From: Vibrio cincinnatiensis DSM 19608
GTDB lineage: Bacteria > Pseudomonadota > Gammaproteobacteria > Enterobacterales > Vibrionaceae
Reading direction: 5' to 3'
DNA: 64,000 nt
NCBI RefSeq assembly: GCF_900167345.1
Contig: NZ_FUXB01000005.1
Span: forward strand, 1 to 64,000
The translations under genes and the position numbers were made by a program. A model generated the notes under the pieces. That model had not been told where the DNA came from, ran no database searches, and worked only from the letters and a program-made list of their open reading frames with translations. Positions 51,024 to 60,561 of the stretch are shown here, piece after piece. Positions within the stretch are counted from its first letter, which is position 1, and the number at the start of each line of letters is the position of its first letter.

Positions 51024-51422
51024 ATGAAGCGTATTCACATTGTGGCTGGAATTATTCTTAATTCTGAACGCTCTCGGTTGTTTATTACTAAACGTCCCGA
51101 TGATAAGCATCAGGGGGGATTATGGGAGTTTCCTGGTGGAAAAGTCGAAGCCGGAGAAACGATTGAACAAGCCATGTATCGAGAGCTTGAAGAGGAAGTC
51201 GGGATCGAAGTTAAAACCCAATCTCTTTTTCAGCATCTTGAATTTGACTATTCTGATAAGTCGCTCAAGTTTGATTTTATGCTGATCCATGATTTCAATC
51301 GACAGCCTTTTGGTAAAGAAGGTCAGCAAGGTCAATGGGTGTCAATCGGCGAACTTGCTGACTATTCCTTTCCTGAAGCCAATATCCCGATTGTTGAAAG
51401 AGTGATGAAAGAGTTTCGCTAA
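51024..51422 (+). CDS. mutT: 8-oxo-dGTP diphosphatase MutT
   Basis: Nudix hydrolase removing oxidised dGTP from the nucleotide pool and so preventing A:T to C:G transversions. The Nudix box is complete from Gly39 to Ile61 (G-x5-E-x7-REL-EEEVGI), and the upstream GGLWEFPGGKVE is standard for MutT. Three ATGs stand in a row at 51018, 51021 and 51024. AAAGGA at 51011-51016 is correctly spaced only for the last, giving 132 residues. It lies downstream of secA, as in E. coli, but separated by a terminator. Confidence 0.93.
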   Translation: MKRIHIVAGIILNSERSRLFITKRPDDKHQGGLWEFPGGKVEAGETIEQAMYRELEEEVGIEVKTQSLFQHLEFDYSDKSLKFDFMLIHDFNRQPFGKEGQQGQWVSIGELADYSFPEANIPIVERVMKEFR

Positions 51423-51477
51423 GTGCTAGCCAGCATCAAGGATAGTTGGTAGTTTAGAGAGATAGATTGGATAGAGA

Positions 51478-52327
<850 letters not shown>

Positions 52328-52338
52328 TTACATAATTA

Positions 52339-52368
52339 TGCGCCGACGTTGTTTGGCGCACATCTTTT
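52339..52368 (+). terminator. Weak terminator after dapB
   Basis: Stem TGCGCC/GGCGCA with a 10-nt loop, followed by CATCTTTTG. The short stem and interrupted T run make it a weaker candidate. Confidence 0.5.
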
Positions 52369-52650
52369 GTTCGCTATTTTCTTCCTTAAGTTTTCTTTTC
52401 ATAACTCTCCATTTTTTTATCATTATCCTTGTTGTTTGTCTGTTTTCTTCTTGATTTTCTATTTAGTTTGTTGTTTTTGCATGTTTTGTTTTGAGTTTAT
52501 CGTTTGCTTTTTATGGTTGTGATTATTTCTGTCTTTGTTTATTTCCTGTTGGTGCGTTTTTATTCACTTTAAGAGAGAGGTGATGAATTTTGGGCTAAAA
52601 AGTGTTTTTTTACATGGTTTGGCACATTTTATAGTGGTAATCCTCTGAAT

Positions 52651-52664
52651 TGAATTTTTATTTA
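52651..52664. promoter_or_regulatory. ArgR box-like site upstream of carA
   Basis: TGAAT-TTTT-ATTTA matches nine of ten fixed positions of the ARG-box core TGAAT-N4-ATTCA. It lies 11 bp upstream of the -35 element at 52675. A chance match is possible because the region is AT-rich. Confidence 0.3.
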
Positions 52665-52674
52665 TAAGCGAATA

Positions 52675-52703
52675 TTGACAGGAATCAGGGTGAACTTTAG
52701 AAT
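52675..52703 (+). promoter_or_regulatory. carAB upstream promoter (P1-like)
   Basis: Perfect TTGACA (52675-52680), an exact 17-bp spacer and TAGAAT (52698-52703), about 100 bp upstream of carA. It corresponds in position to the pyrimidine-controlled P1 of E. coli carAB. Confidence 0.6.
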
Positions 52704-52761
52704 ACCGCCAATTTGTCTAAAACACCCTAGAGCAAAGTTTCTAAGCGAAAAGGATGGCAAA

Positions 52762-52800
52762 TTTGCAAATTAATTTATGTTTTATGCATTTTTATTCTGG
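52762..52800 (+). promoter_or_regulatory. Candidate tandem ARG boxes before carA
   Basis: Two ARG-box-like cores, TGCAA-ATTA-ATTTA (52764-52777, 7 of 10 fixed positions) and TGCAT-TTTT-ATTCT (52785-52798, 8 of 10), have centres exactly 21 bp apart. That is the spacing of paired 18-bp ARG boxes bound by the ArgR hexamer. They lie directly before the carA start, where ArgR sites overlap the P2 promoter in E. coli. Confidence 0.4.
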
Positions 52801-52808
52801 AGGTTGTC

Positions 52809-53948
52809 TTGAGTAAATCAGCACTGTTAGTCCTGGAAGATGGGACAGTGTTCCACGGAGTGTCCATTGGCGCTGAGGGTATTTCCGTTGGTGAAGTCGT
52901 TTTTAATACCTCGATGACGGGGTACCAAGAAATCCTCACTGACCCATCTTATTCTCAGCAAATTGTAACCCTCACTTATCCCCACATTGGTAATACTGGA
53001 ACCAATTCCGAAGACGAAGAATCCTCTTCCATCCATGCTCAAGGTTTAGTTATCCGCGATCTTCCTTTGATTGCTTCCAATTTCCGTAGCGAACGTTCTC
53101 TTTCTGATTACCTCAAGTCGCAAAATATTGTCGGCATTGCGGATATTGATACACGTAAGCTTACTCGTCATTTGCGTGAGACGGGGGCACAAAATGGCTG
53201 CCTAATGGCTGGTGACAATCTTGATCAAGCGCTTGCACTCAGTAAGGCAAAAGAGTTTCCTGGGCTAAAAGGGATGGATCTTGCAAAAGTGGTTTCAACC
53301 AAAGAAGCCTATTCTTGGAAGCAAGGTTCATGGACATTAGAAGGTGGTCTACCTGAAGCCAAAGATGACAACGAATTGCCATATCATGTTGTGGCTTATG
53401 ACTTTGGTGCGAAGCGCAATATCTTACGTATGTTGGTAGATCGTGGGTGTCGTTTAACGGTTGTTCCAGCTGAAACCTCTGCACAAGAAGTGTTAGCGCT
53501 TAATCCTGACGGTATTTTTCTGTCTAATGGCCCTGGAGATCCAGAACCTTGCACTTATGCCATTGAAGCGACCAAAACCTTTTTAGATAAAGGGTTACCT
53601 GTATTTGGTATCTGTTTAGGTCACCAAATTCTAGCGCTTGCGTCCGGCGCTAAAACGGTAAAAATGAAATTTGGTCACCATGGTGCAAACCATCCAGTGA
53701 AAGATTTAGCGACCAATGTGGTGATGATTACGTCACAAAACCATGGTTTTGCTGCTGATGAAGCTACGTTGCCGGACAATGTGCGAGCAACTCATAAATC
53801 TTTATTTGATGGGACATTGCAAGGTATTTGTCGTACGGATAAACCCGCCTTTAGCTTCCAAGGTCACCCTGAAGCGAGCCCTGGTCCGCACGATGCTGCC
53901 CCGCTTTTTGACCACTTCATCGAACTGATTAAACAATACCGCGCTTAA
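52809..53948 (+). CDS. carA: Carbamoyl-phosphate synthase small (glutaminase) subunit
   Basis: Glutamine amidotransferase subunit that supplies ammonia to CarB for carbamoyl phosphate, shared by arginine and pyrimidine synthesis. The N-terminal small-chain domain contains [20 protein letters not shown]. The class I GATase domain has the nucleophile Cys269 in GICLGHQ and the His/Glu pair in [13 protein letters not shown]. The start is a TTG at 52809 with GGAGG 5 nt upstream; E. coli carA also starts with TTG. The length is 379 residues. carB follows after 16 bp. Confidence 0.97.
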   Translation: MSKSALLVLEDGTVFHGVSIGAEGISVGEVVFNTSMTGYQEILTDPSYSQQIVTLTYPHIGNTGTNSEDEESSSIHAQGLVIRDLPLIASNFRSERSLSDYLKSQNIVGIADIDTRKLTRHLRETGAQNGCLMAGDNLDQALALSKAKEFPGLKGMDLAKVVSTKEAYSWKQGSWTLEGGLPEAKDDNELPYHVVAYDFGAKRNILRMLVDRGCRLTVVPAETSAQEVLALNPDGIFLSNGPGDPEPCTYAIEATKTFLDKGLPVFGICLGHQILALASGAKTVKMKFGHHGANHPVKDLATNVVMITSQNHGFAADEATLPDNVRATHKSLFDGTLQGICRTDKPAFSFQGHPEASPGPHDAAPLFDHFIELIKQYRA

Positions 53949-53964
53949 TTTGGAGTAGTAAATA

Positions 53965-56900
53965 ATGCCAAAACGTACTGACATTCAGAGCATTCTTATC
54001 TTAGGTGCAGGTCCGATTGTTATTGGTCAGGCTTGTGAGTTTGACTACTCAGGTGCGCAAGCTTGTAAAGCACTGCGTGAAGAAGGGTATCGAGTCATTT
54101 TGGTTAACTCTAACCCTGCGACCATTATGACAGATCCAGAAATGGCGGATGCAACGTATATTGAACCGATCCACTGGGAAGTGGTACGTAAAATCATCGA
54201 AAAAGAACGTCCAGATGCAATTTTGCCGACCATGGGTGGACAGACTGCACTGAACTGTGCGCTGGCACTGGAAAAGCACGGAGTACTGGCTGAGTTCGGT
54301 GTAGAGATGATCGGGGCAACTGCGGATGCGATTGATAAAGCAGAAGACCGGTCACGTTTTGATAAAGCGATGAAATCGATTGGGCTTGAATGCCCACGTG
54401 CAGATACCGCAAAAACAATGGAAGAAGCTTACCGAGTGTTAGATATGGTTGGCTTTCCTTGTATTATTCGTCCTTCTTTTACTATGGGCGGAACGGGTGG
54501 CGGTATCGCTTATAATAAAGAAGAATTTGATGATATTTGTCGCCGAGGATTGGATCTTTCTCCAACCAACGAATTGCTGATTGATGAATCACTGATTGGG
54601 TGGAAAGAGTATGAAATGGAAGTTGTACGTGATAAGAACGACAACTGCATTATCGTCTGTGCGATAGAAAACTTCGATCCGATGGGGATTCATACTGGTG
54701 ACTCAATCACGGTCGCACCTGCACAAACCCTCACCGATAAAGAATACCAGCTCATGCGTAATGCATCACTAGCCGTATTGCGTGAAATTGGGGTTGAAAC
54801 GGGTGGCTCGAACGTGCAGTTTGGTATTAACCCGAAAGATGGCCGCATGGTGATCATCGAGATGAACCCTCGAGTATCTCGCTCTTCGGCTTTAGCCTCA
54901 AAAGCGACGGGCTTCCCTATTGCTAAAGTGGCAGCGAAGCTGGCGGTTGGCTTTACGTTAGATGAGTTGATGAATGACATTACGGGTGGTGCAACACCAG
55001 CGTCATTTGAGCCTACCATTGACTACGTTGTCACTAAAATTCCACGCTTTAACTTCGAAAAATTTGCAGGGGCGAATAGCCGCTTAACCACTCAGATGAA
55101 ATCGGTTGGGGAAGTGATGGCCATCGGTCGTAACCAACAAGAGTCACTGCAAAAAGCATTGCGTGGCCTTGAAGTGGGCGTTAATGGCTTTGATGAAATG
55201 GTGGATCTCGATGCTCCCGATGCATTGACTAAAATTCGCCAAGAGTTAAAAGAAGCAGGGGCAGAGCGAATTTGGTATATCGCGGATGCGTTCCGTGCTG
55301 GTCTTTCTGTCGATGGCATTTTTAATCTGACCAATATTGACCGTTGGTTCTTAGTCCAAATTGAAGAACTGGTTAACATGGAGCAAGAGATCAAAGCGGG
55401 TGGTTTTGCCGGCTTAAACGCCCAAGTCTTGCGCAAAATGAAACGTAAAGGTTTCTCTGATGCTCGTCTATCAACGTTGTTAGGGGTGGCAGAAAGTGAA
55501 ATACGTCGTCTGCGCGATCAGTTTGATATTCACCCCGTCTATAAACGCGTTGATACGTGTGCGGCAGAGTTTTCCTCTGACACCGCTTACATGTATTCAA
55601 CGTATGATGAAGAGTGTGAAGCGAATCCAACCGACCGTGAAAAAATCATGGTTCTGGGTGGTGGCCCAAACCGTATTGGGCAAGGTATCGAGTTTGACTA
55701 CTGCTGTGTTCATGCTTCACTTGCACTTCGTGAAGACGGTTATGAAACTATTATGGTTAACTGTAACCCTGAAACGGTTTCAACCGATTACGACACCTCC
55801 GATCGTTTATATTTCGAACCCGTCACTCTGGAAGACGTATTAGCGATTGTTCGCGTTGAAAAACCGAAAGGGGTCATTGTTCAGTATGGTGGTCAAACGC
55901 CACTGAAACTCGCTCGTGCATTGGAGGCCGCTGGCGTACCGATTATTGGTACGAGCCCAGATGCGATTGACCGTGCGGAAGACCGTGAACGATTCCAGCA
56001 AGCGGTTGAACGTTTGGGGCTTAAGCAGCCAGAAAACGCTACTGTAACGGCGCTTGATCAAGCAGTGGATAAAGCTAAAGAAATCGGGTTTCCTTTGGTG
56101 GTTCGCCCTTCTTATGTCTTAGGTGGTCGGGCGATGGAAATTGTTTATGATGAACAAGATCTGCGTCGCTACTTTAATGAAGCCGTCAGTGTTTCTAACG
56201 AGTCTCCGGTTCTGCTTGATCGTTTCTTGGATGATGCAACGGAAGTGGATATCGATGCGATTTGTGATGGTGAACGCGTCGTCATCGGTGGCATTATGGA
56301 ACATATCGAGCAAGCGGGTGTTCACTCGGGCGACTCAGCTTGTTCACTGCCTGCCTATACACTAAGCCAAGCTATCCAAGATAAAATGCGTGAGCAAGTC
56401 GAAAAACTCGCATTTGAGCTTGGTGTGCGAGGTTTGATGAATACTCAGTTTGCTGTAAAAGATAACGAAGTCTACCTGATTGAAGTTAACCCACGTGCTG
56501 CACGTACCGTTCCGTTTGTTTCTAAAGCAACCGGAGCTCCATTAGCGAAAATCGCTGCTCGGGTAATGGCTGGGCAATCTCTTGAACAGCAAGGGTTTAC
56601 CAAAGAAATTATTCCACCCTATTACTCGGTGAAAGAAGTGGTTCTTCCTTTTAATAAGTTCCCTGGCGTTGACCCATTACTTGGTCCTGAAATGCGTTCA
56701 ACCGGCGAAGTGATGGGCGTTGGTTCAACCTTCGCAGAAGCTTTTGCTAAAGCGGAGCTTGGTTGTGGCAATGTGTATCCTGAGAGTGGCCGAGCGCTAT
56801 TGTCGGTTCGTGAAGAAGATAAAGAGCGAGTTGTCGATTTAGCTTCTAAGTTGATTAAGTTAGGTTATAAACTGGATGCGACACATGGTACTGCAGTCAT

Positions 56901-57195
56901 TTTGGGTGAAGCTGGGATTAACCCTCGTCTGGTGAATAAAGTCCATGAAGGGCGTCCACACATTCTTGACCGGATCAAAAACAATGAGTACACCTACATT
57001 GTGAATACGGCAGCGGGGCGTCAAGCGATTGAAGACTCGAAAGTGTTACGCCGTGGTGCGTTAGCGGAGAAAGTTAACTATACCACTACACTGAATGCGG
57101 CTTTTGCAACCTGTATGTCTCATACTGCGGATCCGAAAGCATCCGTGACTTCTGTACAAGAGTTACATGAAAAAGTAAAAGCCAGCTTAGTGTGA
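53965..57195 (+). CDS. carB: Carbamoyl-phosphate synthase large subunit
   Basis: Makes carbamoyl phosphate from bicarbonate, ammonia and two ATP. The 1076 residues contain the two homologous ATP-grasp halves: carboxyphosphate domain 1-400 ([19 protein letters not shown]) and carbamoyl phosphate domain about 550-935 ([19 protein letters not shown]), separated by an oligomerisation region. The C-terminal allosteric domain (about 936-1076) binds UMP/IMP and ornithine in relatives. Metal-binding blocks [10 protein letters not shown] and [10 protein letters not shown] are both intact. It is the last gene of the operon and is followed by a strong terminator. Confidence 0.98.
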   Translation: MPKRTDIQSILILGAGPIVIGQACEFDYSGAQACKALREEGYRVILVNSNPATIMTDPEMADATYIEPIHWEVVRKIIEKERPDAILPTMGGQTALNCALALEKHGVLAEFGVEMIGATADAIDKAEDRSRFDKAMKSIGLECPRADTAKTMEEAYRVLDMVGFPCIIRPSFTMGGTGGGIAYNKEEFDDICRRGLDLSPTNELLIDESLIGWKEYEMEVVRDKNDNCIIVCAIENFDPMGIHTGDSITVAPAQTLTDKEYQLMRNASLAVLREIGVETGGSNVQFGINPKDGRMVIIEMNPRVSRSSALASKATGFPIAKVAAKLAVGFTLDELMNDITGGATPASFEPTIDYVVTKIPRFNFEKFAGANSRLTTQMKSVGEVMAIGRNQQESLQKALRGLEVGVNGFDEMVDLDAPDALTKIRQELKEAGAERIWYIADAFRAGLSVDGIFNLTNIDRWFLVQIEELVNMEQEIKAGGFAGLNAQVLRKMKRKGFSDARLSTLLGVAESEIRRLRDQFDIHPVYKRVDTCAAEFSSDTAYMYSTYDEECEANPTDREKIMVLGGGPNRIGQGIEFDYCCVHASLALREDGYETIMVNCNPETVSTDYDTSDRLYFEPVTLEDVLAIVRVEKPKGVIVQYGGQTPLKLARALEAAGVPIIGTSPDAIDRAEDRERFQQAVERLGLKQPENATVTALDQAVDKAKEIGFPLVVRPSYVLGGRAMEIVYDEQDLRRYFNEAVSVSNESPVLLDRFLDDATEVDIDAICDGERVVIGGIMEHIEQAGVHSGDSACSLPAYTLSQAIQDKMREQVEKLAFELGVRGLMNTQFAVKDNEVYLIEVNPRAARTVPFVSKATGAPLAKIAARVMAGQSLEQQGFTKEIIPPYYSVKEVVLPFNKFPGVDPLLGPEMRSTGEVMGVGSTFAEAFAKAELGCGNVYPESGRALLSVREEDKERVVDLASKLIKLGYKLDATHGTAVILGEAGINPRLVNKVHEGRPHILDRIKNNEYTYIVNTAAGRQAIEDSKVLRRGALAEKVNYTTTLNAAFATCMSHTADPKASVTSVQELHEKVKASLV

Positions 57196-57253
57196 TAGCT
57201 CTATTGGCAAATAACAATACTGATAGGTGTTAAGCCTGTCTGACAACCTCATT

Positions 57254-57279
57254 GCCCGCTGAATTAAGCGGGCTTTTTT
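57254..57279 (+). terminator. Terminator of carAB
   Basis: Stem GCCCGCT/AGCGGGC with a 6-nt loop followed by TTTTTT. Confidence 0.92.
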
Positions 57280-57358
57280 ATGGTTGCTCAAGTATATTTC
57301 AACCAGTGACGTTTAATCTTCATCCCTCTGTTTACTTTGACTTACAGCTAAGGATTTT

Positions 57359-58138
57359 ATGGATATCTCAATTGAAGTGTTAGGTTTGCTGTTTCTAGTT
57401 GCAAGCCTTGCTGGTTTTATTGATGCGATGGCGGGGGGGGGCGGTTTACTCACATTGCCAGCCTTACTTGCAGTGGGTGTACCACCGACTCAAGCTCTGG
57501 CTACGAATAAGCTACAAAGTTCATTTGGCAGCTTTTCGGCGACCCTTTATTTCGTTCGTCAAGGTGTGGTGAACTTGAAAACCATGCGCCTAGCGATTGC
57601 CTGTACCTTTGTTGGTGCCGCGTTGGGAGCAGAATTGGTGCAGTATATTGATACCTCTTTGTTGACCAGCTTAATTCCTGCACTTCTGATTGCTATTTCG
57701 CTCTATTTTCTGCTTGCACCAGCGACAAAAATAGAGACTGGCCCAGCTCCTTTATCTGAAAGCACTTTTGCTTTCACGGTTGGTTTTGGTGTCGGATTTT
57801 ACGATGGCTTTTTTGGCCCTGGCACGGGATCGATCTTTACGGTCTGTTTTGTGGTTTTAGGCCATTTAGGTTTAGTTGAAGCGACTGCCCGCACTAAAGT
57901 GTTGAACTTTACCTCTAATATTGCCGCGTTACTCTTTTTCTTACTTGCGGGGTTGCCGATTTGGCAGATAGGTTTAACCATGGCTGTCGGTGGGTTTATT
58001 GGTGCCCGTATCGGGGCCAAAGTGGTGGTCACGAAAGGTCAGCGTTGGATCCGCCCTTTGGTGATTACTATGTCGATGTTAATGGCAGTGAAGTTGCTTT
58101 GGGAACAGCATTCCTCATGGTTACAATCTATTTTTTAA
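57359..58138 (+). CDS. yfcA: TSUP (TauE/SafE) family membrane transporter, YfcA-like
   Basis: Inner-membrane protein of the TSUP family, which includes sulfite and sulfoacetate exporters. Eight hydrophobic segments are visible in 259 residues, with an internal repeat. The first repeat has AGFIDAMAGGGGLLTLPALL and ATNKLQSSFGSFSATLYF; the second has GFYDGFFGPGTGSIF and TKVLNFTSNIAALL. These match E. coli YfcA closely by memory. The substrate is not known. AAGGA is 6-7 nt before the ATG. It is the last core gene before the accessory island. Confidence 0.88.
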   Translation: MDISIEVLGLLFLVASLAGFIDAMAGGGGLLTLPALLAVGVPPTQALATNKLQSSFGSFSATLYFVRQGVVNLKTMRLAIACTFVGAALGAELVQYIDTSLLTSLIPALLIAISLYFLLAPATKIETGPAPLSESTFAFTVGFGVGFYDGFFGPGTGSIFTVCFVVLGHLGLVEATARTKVLNFTSNIAALLFFLLAGLPIWQIGLTMAVGGFIGARIGAKVVVTKGQRWIRPLVITMSMLMAVKLLWEQHSSWLQSIF

Positions 58139-58453
58139 ATATTGAATCATTGTTTTTTAACAGAGAGTTATGCTAGGTCTAGTTAAATAGTGAGCCGCTA
58201 TGCTAGGCGCGTAACAGTTCACAACTCTAAAGTTAGGAACGCTGGAAAAGGCGAAGGTACACCTTTGTTGGTAGTAAACAGGGCTCTTATCGTTCTTTGC
58301 AACTGTATTAATAATAATAAATTATGATTATTCCGCATTACATTTAGTGAGCTGTGCGACAATTTCTTTTTTATTATGCAACTTATTGTTGAGCTGGTTT
58401 AGCCAGTTATTTAGGATCTCGGCATTTCTTATGGCTAACTGTAGACATCACCA
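58139..58453. other. Intergenic region at the left edge of the accessory island
   Basis: No gene is recognised. The 9-bp direct repeat TATGCTAGG occurs at 58169-58177 and 58199-58207. AGAGTT (58164-58169) and AACTCT (58223-58228) form an inverted pair around them, and AAGGT-AC-ACCTT is another small palindrome near 58256. These could be remnants of a mobile element. A possible weak promoter for the next gene is TTGCAA (58297-58302) with AATTAT 17 bp downstream. Confidence 0.35.
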
Positions 58454-59521
58454 ATGCACTCTTATTACCTCCCTCTGTCTGCTCAGAATGCGGACAACTT
58501 TTTTGCGGGTCAACCCGATGTACTGGCGAAATTTAGACAGCAACATCCACAACAGTCGATCTTACTTCCCAATCAACCCTATGCTTTAACTTGTGATGTT
58601 GAGGCAGAACGGTTACTTATGCAGTTTCGCCGCTTTTCAACAGGAGAGCTAGAGAAACTTAACCAGGCTAATCATTTTCTTGGCGACTATTTATTACCTG
58701 TTGCTCAAATTAAACAGGATTTAATTGATCCCGTATTGAATTTGAATGGTTATACGGGGGCGGCCTTAACTGCGGTTGGCTCTCGTTCTAATTTATTTCA
58801 AACCCATTTAAAACGCTATGAGCAGGCGTTGATTGATTTACATCAAGCTAAGCAAGCTCGTATGCGTAACTTTCATCATCAGCGTGGTTTGATCGCCGCC
58901 AAAGAAATTCACGCTCGGATGGCTTATAGCAACCTTCAGACCAGTTTTTCCACTGAGTTGGAAATTTATCGTACTCGGCTAGGTAAAAATGCGGCTTCCT
59001 CTCCACTACATAATGTTGAACGAGGGATCAATGTGGCGAAAGATGGCCGGAATCATCAAGGTAATACACCTGGATCGCGCCGTACTCATCAAACCCTGAA
59101 TGTATCTAATAGTGGACATATCCAAAGCTTGCACTCGCTAAGTCGCAACATACACGTTGCAGGGCGAGGTCTACTGGTTTTAGATGGGGCGTCTCGACTT
59201 AATAAAGTCAACGATGCACGTAAAAATAATGAAGATTACGCTCGGGTTTTGGTTACTGAAGGTGCCGGATTGGGATTTGGTACAGCTATTGGAGGAGTTT
59301 CAGCACGAACAACGATGACATTTGCCTTACAAGGGGCGGCTCGTGCTACTGCTGCTGGTTTTTTGGGGATTAACCTATTAGCTGGCCCAGTGGGGTGGGT
59401 GGTGTTGATTGGCTCACTCGCGGCTACCGCCTATGTATCTTACCAAGCTTCAGAGTGGGCGGATAAGGAAGCGAAAGCATTGTCTGGCGATATTTATGAT
59501 GCTCTATCAAGGAGGATGTAA
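58454..59521 (+). CDS. Candidate membrane-acting antibacterial effector (355 aa)
   Basis: I do not recognise the family. Residues 1-190 are mostly helical and polar, with a long charged stretch at about 110-175. Residues 190-225 are a Gly/Asn/His-rich linker. The C-terminal third is hydrophobic and glycine-rich: about 265-290 (GAGLGFGTAIGG) and 298-330 (FLGINLLAGPVGWVVLIGSL), then a charged tail from Glu334. There is no signal peptide, PAAR, Rhs or peptidase motif. Membrane-inserting C-termini without a signal peptide occur in pore-forming type VI effectors and colicins. The stop overlaps the next start (TAATG), and a second copy of the last 50 or so codons sits before another such small gene. 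I infer a toxin. No clear ribosome binding site precedes the ATG at 58454. Confidence 0.55.
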   Translation: MHSYYLPLSAQNADNFFAGQPDVLAKFRQQHPQQSILLPNQPYALTCDVEAERLLMQFRRFSTGELEKLNQANHFLGDYLLPVAQIKQDLIDPVLNLNGYTGAALTAVGSRSNLFQTHLKRYEQALIDLHQAKQARMRNFHHQRGLIAAKEIHARMAYSNLQTSFSTELEIYRTRLGKNAASSPLHNVERGINVAKDGRNHQGNTPGSRRTHQTLNVSNSGHIQSLHSLSRNIHVAGRGLLVLDGASRLNKVNDARKNNEDYARVLVTEGAGLGFGTAIGGVSARTTMTFALQGAARATAAGFLGINLLAGPVGWVVLIGSLAATAYVSYQASEWADKEAKALSGDIYDALSRRM

Positions 59522-59874
59522 TGGAAAATGCTCCATTATGGTATTCATTTGTCGTCGGTTTCTTTGGGCTGCTTGCTATGTTGATGTGGCTATTGGGGGT
59601 ATTTTTGGTCACGCCAAGTATAGACCGTAAACTACGGGCAACGGGGGAAGATGAAGTCAGTCAGGTGGTCAAATGGCCGTTTAGAACCATGGTCTATCTT
59701 TATAATATAGGAATGCCTATGGGTATGTTGAACTCCCCTGGGATTGTGCTTTGCTTTAATTGCGACCGTCAGCAAGAGGTGGCGACACCACTACAACGTT
59801 GGATCTGCCGGATTTATATATTATCAGTAGTATTAATGATGTTGACGATGCTGTTAGCTAATTTGATTTGGTAA
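59521..59874 (+). CDS. Candidate immunity protein 1 (two-TM membrane protein)
   Basis: A 117-residue inner-membrane protein of no family I recognise. Membrane helices lie near 8-30 and 97-117. The loop between them holds TPSIDRKLRATGEDEVSQVV and CDRQQEVATPLQRWICR. The start overlaps the stop of the large gene (TAATG), with AGGAGG at 59512-59517, so production is coupled to the preceding protein, as expected for an immunity gene. It is paralogous to the protein encoded at 60138. Between the two, residues 30-56 are identical and residues 61-78 and the two ends differ. An accessory subunit or chaperone role is possible, but a membrane immunity protein fits better. Confidence 0.6.
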   Translation: MENAPLWYSFVVGFFGLLAMLMWLLGVFLVTPSIDRKLRATGEDEVSQVVKWPFRTMVYLYNIGMPMGMLNSPGIVLCFNCDRQQEVATPLQRWICRIYILSVVLMMLTMLLANLIW

Positions 59875-59968
59875 TGGCTTGGCAAGTTAAGTGTTGTGAT
59901 GGGATAGCTAAAGCGGTCAGATAGAGGCGACTTTTTTATTCCCCGTAGAGTAAAGCACTATGGCCCAG

Positions 59969-60138
59969 ACTGCTGGTTTTTGGGGATTAACCTACTAGCT
60001 TGCCCAGTAGGGTGGGGGGTGTTGATTGGCTCACTCGCGGTTACCGCCTATGTATCTTATCAAACTTCAGAGTGGGCAGATAAAACAGCCAAAGATTGGT
60101 CAGGTAAAAGATATGACATAATAAAAGGGGCTTTTTAA
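59969..60138 (+). pseudogene. Orphan duplicated C-terminus of the effector gene
   Basis: DNA closely matching 59352-59520, the last 50 or so codons of the 355-residue gene. It encodes GINLLACPVGWGVLIGSLAV and TAYVSYQTSEWADK, then a diverged tail ending YDIIKGAF. A T tract of six in the parent has five T here, so sequence before the tract is out of frame, and no ATG or GTG opens the frame (only a TTG at 59980 without a ribosome binding site). Its TAA overlaps the following ATG (TAATG), exactly as in the intact pair. I read it as a displaced toxin tip that is not independently expressed. Confidence 0.75.
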
Positions 60139-60488
60139 TGGAAGAGCAACCGATGTGGATTGGTACTTTAGGTCTTTTCTTTTTGCTTCTTGCTTTTCTG
60201 ACTTGGCTATTAGGGGTATTTTGGGTCACGCCAAGTATAGACCGTAAACTACGGGCAACGGGGGAAGATGAAGTCAGTCAGGTGGTCAAGTGGCCGTTTA
60301 GAACCTTGGTCTATCTTCATAATATTGGAAACCCTATCGGTTTTTTGCAAAGACCAGGCGACTTTCTGAGCTTTAATTGCGACCGTCAGCAAGAAGTGGC
60401 GACACCACTACAACGTTGGATTTGCCGGATTCATATATTATCAGTGGTATTAATGGGCTTGATGATGCTCTTATCTGAACTGATTTAG
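60138..60488 (+). CDS. Candidate immunity protein 2 (paralogue of 59521 gene)
   Basis: A 116-residue two-TM protein aligning without gaps to the one at 59521. Identical blocks are residues 30-56 and 79-98. Divergent parts are residues 3-22, 61-78 (NPIGFLQRPGDF in place of MPMGMLNSPGIV) and the last helix. The start overlaps the stop of the orphan toxin tail (TAATG), suggesting that a complete cognate effector once preceded it. Expression would now need read-through from upstream. It may protect against relatives carrying the alternative tip. It converges on yadS and no terminator hairpin was found between them. Confidence 0.6.
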   Translation: MEEQPMWIGTLGLFFLLLAFLTWLLGVFWVTPSIDRKLRATGEDEVSQVVKWPFRTLVYLHNIGNPIGFLQRPGDFLSFNCDRQQEVATPLQRWICRIHILSVVLMGLMMLLSELI

Positions 60489-60561
60489 TGATGGCCATCA
60501 AACCAAGGGAAATATCTAAAAGCGATTGTAATGCATCCACCCCTGTATTGTTGAATGCTCA

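Noticed and set aside
58347..58589. 80-codon frame overlapping the start of the candidate effector gene
   Set aside because: It ends inside the larger frame, shows no family resemblance and has no better start signal; an upstream leader protein is unlikely.
58139..60561. Prophage or integron as origin of the accessory island
   Set aside because: No integrase, phage structural gene, attC-like site, transposase or tRNA target is visible in or beside the region.
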